This document shows, one piece after another, positions 1 through 5,475 of a stretch of 5,475 nucleotides of DNA. The stretch is from assembly GCA_003529325.1 (NCBI GenBank), contig DPVW01000225.1, positions 1 to 5,475 on the forward strand. Reading direction: 5' to 3'. Every line of letters starts with the position of its first letter. Position 1 is the stretch's first letter. The notes under the pieces were generated by a model. The model worked only from the letters and a program-made list of their open reading frames with translations, was not told the DNA's origin and made no database searches. The translations under genes and the position numbers were made by a program. This stretch comes from Candidatus Latescibacterota bacterium (lineage in GTDB: Bacteria; Latescibacterota; UBA2968; UBA8231).

Positions 1-41
1 ACCGACATTTTATCAACCCACATCAGAGCGCCTGTCCTGGC

Positions 42-70
42 TTGCACGGCGCGGGTCGAGCCGATATTCT
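42..70 (+). promoter_or_regulatory. weak sigma70-like promoter candidate upstream of the HAD gene
   Basis: TTGCAC at 42-47 and TATTCT at 65-70 are separated by exactly 17 bases, the preferred sigma70 spacing. The -10 hexamer matches four of six consensus bases, the -35 only three. Transcription would begin near 77, which suits the three-gene operon downstream. In a GC-rich sequence such matches arise by chance, and the operon could also begin upstream of the window, so this is a weak call. Confidence 0.25.
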
Positions 71-150
71 TTGCCGTGTAGACCAACAACCTACAGACGA
101 AGAGATCCACCATTCAGATCCTCGATTCTGTCGAAATTGTCCCAGGGCGT

Positions 151-936
151 GTGCGCCATGCTCTGTTCGACTTCGATGGTACCTTGTCGTTGTTGCGCGC
201 CGGTTGGCAACAGGTGATGGAGTCGTACTTCTGCGACACTCTCGCCGCCGCCGTACCGACGACGCCACGATGTGAACATGTACAGGTCTGCCGCGAATTT
301 ATCACCCGGCTCACCGGGCAACAGACGATCTTCCAGGCCCTCGAACTCGAGCAACACATTCGCGCCGCCGGTGCCACGCCGTTGCCGGCGCACCAATACA
401 AGGCCGAATTTCTGCGTCGGCTGCACGCAAGCATCGACCACAGACTTGAGGCGCTACGCGTGGGCCGGTTGCCACCGACGGATTTTCTCATACCGGGAAG
501 CGTCGAGCTGTTGCAGGCACTGGGTGCCGCCCAAATCACCTGCTATCTGGCGAGCGGCACGGATCTGGCGAATGTCATTGAAGAAACAGAGTTGCTCGGA
601 CTCACGCCTTTCTTTTCCGACGATGAGGGAGGGGCGCCACGCATTCACGGCGCCCTGGAGGACTATCACAATTTCTCCAAGCGCATGGTGATCGAGCAGA
701 TCATCGCCGACAATGGTCTGTCTGGCCCCGAACTCGTCGCCTTCGGGGATGGGTTCGTTGAGATCGAAGAGACGCGACGTGTCGGTGGCATTGCGGTGGC
801 CATCGCCAGTCGCGAGGATCGCGGCAGTGGTTGCGATCCCTGGAAGGCGCGCCGATTGCGCCAGGTGGGGGCAAACCTGCTGGTCAATGACTGGCGAGAT
901 CCAGCCGACCTTCTGCGGCAGCTGGGGATCTCGTGA
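151..936 (+). CDS. HAD-superfamily hydrolase, probable sugar-phosphate or small-molecule phosphatase
   Basis: This 261-residue protein is a cytoplasmic HAD phosphatase; no signal peptide or membrane segment is visible. Motif I is FDFDGTLS, with the nucleophile Asp7 and the acid/base Asp9. Motif II is LASGTD at 133-138, with Ser135 or Thr137 as the phosphate-binding hydroxyl. Lys177 is a likely motif III lysine, and motif IV is FGDGFVEIEE at 198-207, with the metal-binding Asp200. About 120 residues between motifs I and II form a mostly helical cap, as in the C1-cap phosphoglycolate phosphatase-like group. The GTG at 151 is the first standard start in frame, but only six residues precede the nucleophile and the Shine-Dalgarno is poor. 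The frame is open back to the TAG at 79-81 and reads like protein (TIQILDSVEIVPGRVRHALF), so the true start may be a rare codon such as ATT at 112. Its stop overlaps the next gene's start by 4 bases, implying translational coupling. The substrate is unknown; the kinase neighbour suggests a phosphorylated sugar. Confidence 0.9.
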   Translation: MRHALFDFDGTLSLLRAGWQQVMESYFCDTLAAAVPTTPRCEHVQVCREFITRLTGQQTIFQALELEQHIRAAGATPLPAHQYKAEFLRRLHASIDHRLEALRVGRLPPTDFLIPGSVELLQALGAAQITCYLASGTDLANVIEETELLGLTPFFSDDEGGAPRIHGALEDYHNFSKRMVIEQIIADNGLSGPELVAFGDGFVEIEETRRVGGIAVAIASREDRGSGCDPWKARRLRQVGANLLVNDWRDPADLLRQLGIS

Positions 937-1997
937 GACAGCGACTGCCAAAGCGCCGTCTCGACGACCTGCTCCGTCACTTCCGCCAGCTTCACGTAGC
1001 TGTCATCGGTGACTTCTTCCTCGACGCCTACTATGACTGCGACGCAGGCCTGAACGAGTCCTCGCTGGAAACGGGACGCAACTGTTATCAAGTCGTGCGC
1101 ACACGCCGCCAGGCAGGGGCGGCGGGCACGGTGGCGGCCAACCTCGTCGCCCTCGGGGTCGGCTCCGTCAGCGCCATCGGTTTCTGTGGCGAAGACGGCG
1201 AGGGCTGGGAACTGCGACGGGCGATGACGGATCTGGGTTTGCAGCAGGAGGGATTCCTGTCTGTCGCCGATCGTTTTACCCCGACCTATGCCAAGCCCTG
1301 CTACGTGGAACAGGACGGTCGTGGCTGGCGCGTGTGCGAAGAACTCGAGCGCATCGACATCAAGAATCGTCAGCCCACCCCTCGTGCATTGCAGGACCAT
1401 CTCGCCACAGCCCTGGACGCCGGGATAGAGAGCTGGGACGCTGTCATCGTCGTCGACCAGGTCAGTGAAGCCACGTGCGGCGTCGTGACACCCCGCATCC
1501 GGCGCCAGCTGCGACAGCTCAGCCTCAGCCACCCTCGTACGCTTTTTCTCGTCGATTCACGGCAACGCATCGATCGATTTTTCGGGCTGCCAATCAAACC
1601 CAACCACCATGAAGCCGCCACCGCCCTCGGCACCCGGCCAGCGCGCTCGGTGCGTGCCGCCAAGGCGCAGGCGCAGCGTCTCTCCGGCCGCACACAACGA
1701 CCGGTCTTTCTAACACTGTCGGAGCGCGGCATGGTGGTCTGTGCGGATGGGGAATCGTCGCACGTGCCCGGTTTCGCCGTGGTCGATCGCCCTGTGGATC
1801 CGGTGGGTGCAGGTGACTCAACCACTGCGGCCCTGGTCTGCAGCCTGGCCGCTGGTGCGTCACGGCTGGAAGCGGCCACCATTGCCAACCTCGTCGGCTC
1901 TGTCACCGTACAACAGATTGGCACCACGGGCGCCGCCACACCAGCGCTGGTGCGCCGCCGTTGGAAGGAGATCGCCCATGGCGTATCGCCGTCTTGA
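933..1997 (+). CDS. PfkB/ribokinase-family carbohydrate kinase, RfaE (HldE) kinase-domain type
   Basis: This 354-residue protein is expected to transfer phosphate from ATP to a sugar or sugar phosphate in the cytoplasm. Its N-terminus has VIGDFFLDAYY at 24-34, like the GDxxLDxY strand opening RfaE-type kinases. AGAAGTVAANLVALG at 61-75 corresponds to the PfkB substrate-binding glycine signature (GGAANVAxNLxxLG). KPNHHEA at 222-228 is the conserved KPNxxE segment. DPVGAGDSTTA at 289-299 is the C-terminal PfkB signature, with catalytic base Asp295 and the GAG anion hole. It matches only the kinase half of bifunctional HldE; there is no nucleotidyltransferase domain. The GTG start at 933 overlaps the upstream TGA as GTGA, and GGGGAT at 924-929 is a usable Shine-Dalgarno. 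Its end overlaps the next gene by 20 bases. RfaE-like sequence suggests a heptose phosphate or related sugar, but kinases of this family are promiscuous in annotation. The family call is firm and the substrate is not. Confidence 0.9.
   Translation: MRQRLPKRRLDDLLRHFRQLHVAVIGDFFLDAYYDCDAGLNESSLETGRNCYQVVRTRRQAGAAGTVAANLVALGVGSVSAIGFCGEDGEGWELRRAMTDLGLQQEGFLSVADRFTPTYAKPCYVEQDGRGWRVCEELERIDIKNRQPTPRALQDHLATALDAGIESWDAVIVVDQVSEATCGVVTPRIRRQLRQLSLSHPRTLFLVDSRQRIDRFFGLPIKPNHHEAATALGTRPARSVRAAKAQAQRLSGRTQRPVFLTLSERGMVVCADGESSHVPGFAVVDRPVDPVGAGDSTTAALVCSLAAGASRLEAATIANLVGSVTVQQIGTTGAATPALVRRRWKEIAHGVSPS
1963..1970 (+). promoter_or_regulatory. strong ribosome binding site for the third operon gene
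   Basis: GGAAGGAG lies seven bases before the ATG at 1978, inside the end of the kinase gene. It selects this ATG over earlier in-frame starts such as the ATG at 1741, which lies deep inside the kinase gene and has no such site. It also suggests the third gene is translated efficiently in its own right. Confidence 0.85.
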
Positions 1998-3081
1998 TAC
2001 AGGATCGGTGCGCGTGCAACCCCTCGCAATGCGCACGAGCAAACACGCACTGGCCGACATTCTCATAGACCCGGATGCCCCGGCGCCAGAGGCGGGCGCC
2101 ATGGCCCCCGTCCTCGACCGTGTCGTGGCGGCGATCCAGGACGCCCGCGATCGTGACGCCGCCGTGATCCTGTGTTATGGCGCTCACCTGGTGAAGAATG
2201 GTCTCGCCCCTGTCGTCAGCCGTCTGTTGGCAGGGGGCTGGATCACCCACCTGGCGACAAATGGCGCCGGTGTCATCCACGACTGGGAATATGCCTACGG
2301 CGGACGCTCGGAAGAGGACGTACAGGCGAATGTCGCCCACGGCACCTTTGGCGCCTGGGACGAAACCGGAAGATTCACGCAGCTGGCCTTGCTCGGAGGC
2401 GCCGTCGACGGCATGGGATACGGCGAAAGTCTGGGTCGCTTCATCTGCGAAGAGGGCTGCAGCCTCCCCGACCTGAAGGTTTTACAACAAGAGGTGGCCG
2501 CCTGGGCGAGCGCGCCGGACGCTGATGAAAGTGTGCCGGCGCGAGCCGAGCTGCTGCGCGCCATGTCAGCCTTCGACTGGACGGCGGGCTGGCAGGCCGT
2601 GCCCCACCCGCACCGCGGCCATAGCTTGACGGCAGCCGCCTGGAAACAGCGTGTACCACTGACGGTGCATCCCGGAATCGGTTACGACATCGTCTTCGTT
2701 CACCCCATGGCGCAGGGCTCCGTGTTGGGTCGGGCTGGGGGCATCGACTTCGGTGTTTTCGCCCACGCCGTAAGTGGTTTGCAGGGGGGGGTCCTGCTGT
2801 CTGTGGGATCGGCGGTGATGGCACCGCAGATTTTCGAGAAGGCGGCATCCGTCGCCAACAATCTGCGCCTGCAGCAGGACTTGGAAAGGATCTCCCCCTT
2901 TGTCGCCGTCAACGACTTGGCGCCGATGGACTGGGATTGGTCCGTGGGCGAACCCCCAATGGACAATCCCGCCTACTATCTGCGCTTCTGTAAAAGTTTT
3001 CACCGCATCGCCACCGAGCTGGTCTACGCCGCCGGCGACAACCGGGTATTCCTGGGCGGGCTCTGGGAGCGGCTGCGTTGA
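1978..3081 (+). CDS. conserved protein of unknown function, deoxyhypusine synthase-like family (tentative)
   Basis: This 367-residue protein looks soluble and cytoplasmic. Visible conserved-looking blocks are GAHLVKNGLAP at 68-78, HLATNGAGVIHDWE at 91-104, GTFGAWDETGR at 122-132, HPGIGYDI at 231-238, an HPMAQGSVLG segment at 242-251 and GSAVMAPQIFEKA at 277-289. The glycine-rich strand-turn blocks resemble a Rossmann-like nucleotide-binding fold. From memory the pattern matches a family of bacterial proteins, mostly labelled hypothetical and sometimes deoxyhypusine synthase-like, found near RfaE-type kinases. I see no EAVSWGK-type motif carrying the catalytic lysine of true deoxyhypusine synthase, so that reaction should not be assumed. 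The start is set by the GGAAGGAG site seven bases upstream. It overlaps the kinase gene by 20 bases, is last in the operon, and ends 16 bases from the convergent acyl-CoA synthetase gene. A role in the same sugar-phosphate pathway is inferred from position only. Confidence 0.85.
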   Translation: MAYRRLDTGSVRVQPLAMRTSKHALADILIDPDAPAPEAGAMAPVLDRVVAAIQDARDRDAAVILCYGAHLVKNGLAPVVSRLLAGGWITHLATNGAGVIHDWEYAYGGRSEEDVQANVAHGTFGAWDETGRFTQLALLGGAVDGMGYGESLGRFICEEGCSLPDLKVLQQEVAAWASAPDADESVPARAELLRAMSAFDWTAGWQAVPHPHRGHSLTAAAWKQRVPLTVHPGIGYDIVFVHPMAQGSVLGRAGGIDFGVFAHAVSGLQGGVLLSVGSAVMAPQIFEKAASVANNLRLQQDLERISPFVAVNDLAPMDWDWSVGEPPMDNPAYYLRFCKSFHRIATELVYAAGDNRVFLGGLWERLR

Positions 3082-3097
3082 ACCCTCCAGTTAGGGG

Positions 3098-4951
3098 CTA
3101 CTGAGCGGCGGCTTCGATCGATTCGGCGTACAAGGCGACCACCTGCTTGGGCACAACTTTGCGCAGACCGCGAGTCAGGGTACCATCCTCCTCGCTCAGA
3201 GCTTTCGGCAAGACGAGTATGCGTACCGGACGCTCGTGTCCCGACAACCCCGCCAGGTCTGCTTCTACCACCAGCTGTTGGCGAATGCGTCCATGCACCG
3301 GTTCGAATGTGCGCAACCCCTCGTCGTCGCCATCTACCACTGCCGGCAACTCCCCAAGATCGGTCTGCCGCGCTGCCTCCTCGACATCGACGGTGACGAT
3401 GACGACGAGATGGCTCCAGGCCTGCTTGCCGGTGATGAGCAGGTGCTCGACTAAGGGGGCGCGGGAATAGATCGTTTCGAGCAATTCTGGGTTGACGAAT
3501 TCGCCATTGCCGAGCTTGAATTGTCGTCCTACACGACCCCGGAAGGTCAGAAAACCCTCAGCATCCATGCTGAACAAATCTCCGGTACGATACCACAGGC
3601 GCCCCGCCTCCTCTGGATCTTCGACCAATACCCGCGCTGTCTGCTCTGCATCGCCCAAGTATCCGCGCATCACATTGGGGCCACTCACCCAAAGCTCCCC
3701 TACTGCCCCCTCCTCGGTGCGATAGTCATCGCGATCTACTTCTGCCCTGGCCACCTCCACGCCATCTTCGCGCACGAGACGGATGTCGAACAGTGGCCGC
3801 CCCACGGTCCCGACCTTGCAACCTTCGAGATGGTTGGCCGCGATCAGGGGCGCGCACTCCGTTACACCATAACCCTCGAAGGCATGGATTCCGAGCACGT
3901 CCTGAAAAAAGGCCAACGCATCCGGATCCGCCTTGGCGGAGCCGACAACGAGCAGACTCAACTGACTGCCGACCCGCTTGCTGAGTTGATCTTTGATCGC
4001 ACCAACAACTCGGCCTCCCACGGTCTTGTCCACAAGATGATCCACCACCCCCCCCTGGTTGCGCGAGAGCTTGGAACGGGCCCGCACGGCGCGATCCACA
4101 AGGCGACCCTTGAAGCCACCCGCGTCGATCTCCTTACGCACGTTAGCGAAGACCTTATCCAGCACGAGTGGCACGGTGAGGAAGCCATCCGGCTCCGAGA
4201 GGCGGATGTCGGCCAGGACACGATCCGGAGAACGCGCCAGGTCGAGAGTCCAGCCCTTGGCGAGGGGGTAGTAGATATTGAGGATGCCCATCGCGTGGTA
4301 ATCGGGAGCAGACTTGAAGAAACGAAAGTCCTCGGCAGGACTGATCTTGTCCCACACGGAGCGCACATTGGCAACGATGTTGCCATGGGTCTGCACCACC
4401 CCCTTGGGGAGCCCGGACGATCCAGAGGTGTAGAGAATTTTCGATTCATCCTCGGCGCTGACCTGCACCTGAGAGGTGGTTCCATTCCCACCCCCGGCCA
4501 CCAGCTCCGCCCAGCCGGTGCCCTCCCCCTCTGTGCCCTCCGTACGGATGATCTGTGGCGACTGGGACAATGCGGGACGGATCAACCGATACTGCTCAAG
4601 TCCCTTGTCATCGACGATCAGACAGACGACGGCTGACTGTGAGATGTTATGTACGAGAATCTCAGTCGAGGATTTGTGGCAGAGCGGCACCGCCGTCAGA
4701 CCGGCGCGATCGGCAGCCAGAAATGCGAGGATCGGTTCGTACCCACCATCGGTGAGAATGCCGATGCGCTGCCCCTTGCACAGTCCGAGTGCTGCCAGAC
4801 CGGCGACGAGTCGGTCTCGCTGTTGGTGCAGATCGGCATAGGTGCATGGCACGTAACCGAGGCCGTCCGGGCCGCGCTCGAGCCGGCGCACGGCCGCCTT
4901 GTCCGCATGGCGCTCGAAGCTTTCTTCGAGCAGATCGTTGAGCGTTTCCAT
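3098..4951 (-). CDS. long-chain acyl-CoA synthetase (AMP-forming), FAA1-type
   Basis: This 617-residue enzyme should activate a fatty acid with ATP to an acyl-adenylate and then form the acyl-CoA thioester. Adenylate-forming motifs occur in order: the P-loop YTSGSSGLPKG at 174-184 (SS where TT is usual), FEGYGVTECAPL at 358-369 (A5), WVSGPNVMRGY at 421-431, YRTGDL at 454-459 (A7, with the ribose-binding Asp458) and RGRVGRQFKLGNGEFVNP at 471-488 (A8 hinge). The KLGNGEFVNPELLE form and the LVDKTVGGRV linker before the A5 region point to the long-chain FAA1 (COG1022) group. In the C-terminal A10 region, LTRGLRK at 592-598 has Arg597 where the catalytic lysine usually sits and a lysine one place later. 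I chose the ATG at 4951 because GAGGG lies four bases upstream and the family-like sequence (METLNDLLEESF) begins there. A GTG at 5029 also opens the frame, but it lies upstream of the likely promoter. No membrane segment is obvious. The gene appears monocistronic. Confidence 0.93.
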   Translation of the reverse strand: METLNDLLEESFERHADKAAVRRLERGPDGLGYVPCTYADLHQQRDRLVAGLAALGLCKGQRIGILTDGGYEPILAFLAADRAGLTAVPLCHKSSTEILVHNISQSAVVCLIVDDKGLEQYRLIRPALSQSPQIIRTEGTEGEGTGWAELVAGGGNGTTSQVQVSAEDESKILYTSGSSGLPKGVVQTHGNIVANVRSVWDKISPAEDFRFFKSAPDYHAMGILNIYYPLAKGWTLDLARSPDRVLADIRLSEPDGFLTVPLVLDKVFANVRKEIDAGGFKGRLVDRAVRARSKLSRNQGGVVDHLVDKTVGGRVVGAIKDQLSKRVGSQLSLLVVGSAKADPDALAFFQDVLGIHAFEGYGVTECAPLIAANHLEGCKVGTVGRPLFDIRLVREDGVEVARAEVDRDDYRTEEGAVGELWVSGPNVMRGYLGDAEQTARVLVEDPEEAGRLWYRTGDLFSMDAEGFLTFRGRVGRQFKLGNGEFVNPELLETIYSRAPLVEHLLITGKQAWSHLVVIVTVDVEEAARQTDLGELPAVVDGDDEGLRTFEPVHGRIRQQLVVEADLAGLSGHERPVRILVLPKALSEEDGTLTRGLRKVVPKQVVALYAESIEAAAQ

Positions 4952-4955
4952 GTTG

Positions 4956-4960
4956 CCCTC
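4956..4960 (-). promoter_or_regulatory. ribosome binding site deciding the acyl-CoA synthetase start
   Basis: On the minus strand GAGGG precedes the ATG at 4951 by four bases. The spacing is slightly short, but this is the best Shine-Dalgarno match near the start, and together with the promoter position it favours this ATG over the GTG at 5029. Confidence 0.6.
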
Positions 4961-4994
4961 GGTTGTTCCTGTGTAAGGTTGCGCGGCAGCTGGT

Positions 4995-5023
4995 ATAGTA
5001 GCCGCAACCCCCGGGGTCGGCAA
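4995..5023 (-). promoter_or_regulatory. sigma70-like promoter of the acyl-CoA synthetase gene
   Basis: Read on the minus strand, TTGCCG (5023-5018) and TACTAT (5000-4995) are separated by 17 bases, each matching four of six consensus bases. Transcription would begin near 4988, giving a leader of about 37 bases before the ATG at 4951 with GAGGG in it. The spacer holds an interrupted GC-rich inverted repeat (5001-5021), which may be an operator or chance. Confidence 0.5.
5001..5021. repeat. interrupted inverted repeat across the promoter spacer
   Basis: GCCG at 5001-5004 pairs with CGGC at 5018-5021, and ACCCC at 5007-5011 pairs with GGGGT at 5013-5017 around a single central C. Two unpaired bases (5005-5006) interrupt the left arm. 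It fills the spacer and touches the -35 element of the acyl-CoA synthetase promoter, where a bound repressor would block transcription. The short, GC-only arms could also be chance. Confidence 0.35.
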
Positions 5024-5076
5024 TGGCACCCCCAGGCTTGCGCAAGGTGTTGTTTTCTTGTTACGTAGAACTGACT

Positions 5077-5090
5077 TTGAAGCGCTTCAA
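5077..5090. promoter_or_regulatory. perfect 14-base palindrome, possible operator
   Basis: TTGAAGCGCTTCAA is its own reverse complement over all 14 bases. It lies in the intergenic region between the divergent acyl-CoA synthetase and FapA-tail-like genes. Its centre is about 95 bases upstream of the inferred acyl-CoA synthetase transcription start and about 110 bases before the ATG at 5194. The central AAGCGCTT, with CG at the dyad axis, resembles operators of LacI-family regulators, but does not match their full consensus. No regulator gene is in the window. As a hairpin it would have almost no loop, so a protein site is more likely than a terminator. Confidence 0.45.
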
Positions 5091-5193
5091 GGAAGCGATC
5101 AGAACTGGGCACTTGAGATATACGGAATGCCTGCCTTAGTTCTTTGTTAGGAACCTTTCTTGCCCCTTTGTGTGGTTGCCCAGTCGAAAAATC

Positions 5194-5475
5194 ATGGCTG
5201 ACGAAAATCCCTCCGCCAAGCAGAAACAGTCGATGCCCGTCACCGTAAAACGGGTAGCCAAGATTGCCGAATTGGAACGCAATCAAAAGGAAGAACTCGA
5301 GGAGATCGCCGAGTTGCAGCGGAAGCTGGCGCTGAAAACAACGGTCGATGTGGTCAGTGACCTGTTCGCCGGTGTCGAGATCCGTATCGGCGAGCAGACC
5401 GAACTGATCCGCGAAGATTGCGATCGATGCAGTTACAAGCTTATTATCGACGAAGACGAACAGAAGATCCAACAG
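5194..5475 (+). CDS. small protein resembling the C-terminal end of FapA/DUF342, partial at the window edge
   Basis: Ninety-four codons are visible and no stop is reached. Residues 1-20 are polar. Residues 23-47 are rich in Glu, Lys, Leu and Gln and look like a coiled coil. Residues 57-86 (LFAGVEIRIGEQTELIRED followed by CDRCSYKLII) resemble the closing beta segment of FapA/DUF342 proteins, where a GVxIxIG turn leads to the C-terminus. In FapA this follows several hundred residues of N-terminal and beta-helix domains, which are absent here. The frame is closed by a TAG at 5137-5139, so the protein cannot extend far upstream. Cys76 and Cys79 form a CxxC pair. The ATG at 5194 lacks a clear Shine-Dalgarno; GTG at 5170 and TTG at 5176 are alternatives. 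FapA proteins are linked to flagellar assembly and polar localisation, but that role cannot be transferred to a fragment. The homology is suggested by pattern only. Confidence 0.7.
   Translation, partial: MADENPSAKQKQSMPVTVKRVAKIAELERNQKEELEEIAELQRKLALKTTVDVVSDLFAGVEIRIGEQTELIREDCDRCSYKLIIDEDEQKIQQ

Noticed and set aside
1..81. Tail of an upstream gene ending at the TAG at 79-81
   Set aside because: The 26 codons show no recognisable sequence and other frames are open too, so coding cannot be supported from so short a stretch.
666..1532. A 288-codon minus-strand open frame across the HAD and kinase genes
   Set aside because: It lies opposite two genes with intact catalytic motifs and shows no domain of its own. 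The 1370-2050 minus-strand frame was rejected for the same reason.
1741..1977. N-terminal extension of the third operon gene to the ATG at 1741
   Set aside because: That stretch is the out-of-frame image of the kinase C-terminus, including the region coding for its GAGD motif, and the strong GGAAGGAG site fixes the start at 1978.
933..1997. Bifunctional HldE (kinase plus adenylyltransferase)
   Set aside because: The protein ends at 354 residues just after the kinase fold, with no HxGH-type nucleotidyltransferase motif here or in the next gene.
3083..3096. Intrinsic terminator between the convergent genes
   Set aside because: The stem is only CCCT/AGGG with a six-base loop and no T run on either strand.
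3521..4636. A 371-codon plus-strand open frame opposite the acyl-CoA synthetase gene
   Set aside because: It is fully antisense to a gene with clear AMP-binding motifs, has no recognisable domain or ribosome binding site, and is the type of shadow frame common in GC-rich DNA.
4952..5029. Upstream GTG start of the acyl-CoA synthetase at 5029
   Set aside because: The extra 26 residues are low-complexity Pro/Ala/Thr sequence, and the best promoter match lies within this stretch, so it would not be transcribed from that promoter.

Overview
The window reads as GC-rich bacterial chromosome, probably from a Gram-negative organism. The grounds are dense gene packing, GTG starts, a strong GGAAGGAG ribosome binding site, sigma70-like hexamers and no introns. 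I cannot name the genus or phylum from the sequence alone. No tRNA, rRNA, insertion sequence, CRISPR array or integrase is visible. The window looks like ordinary chromosome with one poorly characterised operon.

Positions 1-150 hold the upstream region of the first gene, with a weak promoter candidate and an open, protein-like stretch just before the annotated start. Positions 151-3081 (+) hold a tightly coupled three-gene operon. It encodes a HAD-superfamily phosphatase, a PfkB/RfaE-type sugar kinase and a conserved protein of unknown function that vaguely resembles the deoxyhypusine synthase fold family. Genes 1 and 2 overlap by 4 bases (GTGA), and genes 2 and 3 overlap by 20 bases with a strong ribosome binding site inside gene 2. 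A phosphatase beside an RfaE-like kinase suggests phosphorylated-sugar chemistry, perhaps heptose-like and feeding surface glycans or a sugar nucleotide. The substrate is not readable from the sequence, and the partners expected for an ADP-heptose route (SIS isomerase, nucleotidyltransferase) are not in the window.

Converging on this operon after a 16-base gap is a minus-strand gene (4951 down to 3098) for a long-chain acyl-CoA synthetase of the AMP-forming FAA1 type. Its core motifs are nearly complete, but the C-terminal A10 lysine region is unusual. A good sigma70-like promoter at 4995-5023 sets its start at the ATG at 4951.

Positions 4952-5193 form a divergent intergenic region with that promoter, an interrupted inverted repeat over its spacer and a perfect 14-base palindrome at 5077-5090. 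From 5194 to the window edge runs the start of a small plus-strand gene. It encodes a charged, probably coiled-coil segment followed by a stretch resembling the extreme C-terminus of FapA/DUF342 proteins, without the large domains that normally precede it.

The most interesting parts are the phosphatase-kinase-unknown cassette, the stand-alone FapA-tail-like protein and the palindrome between the divergent genes.
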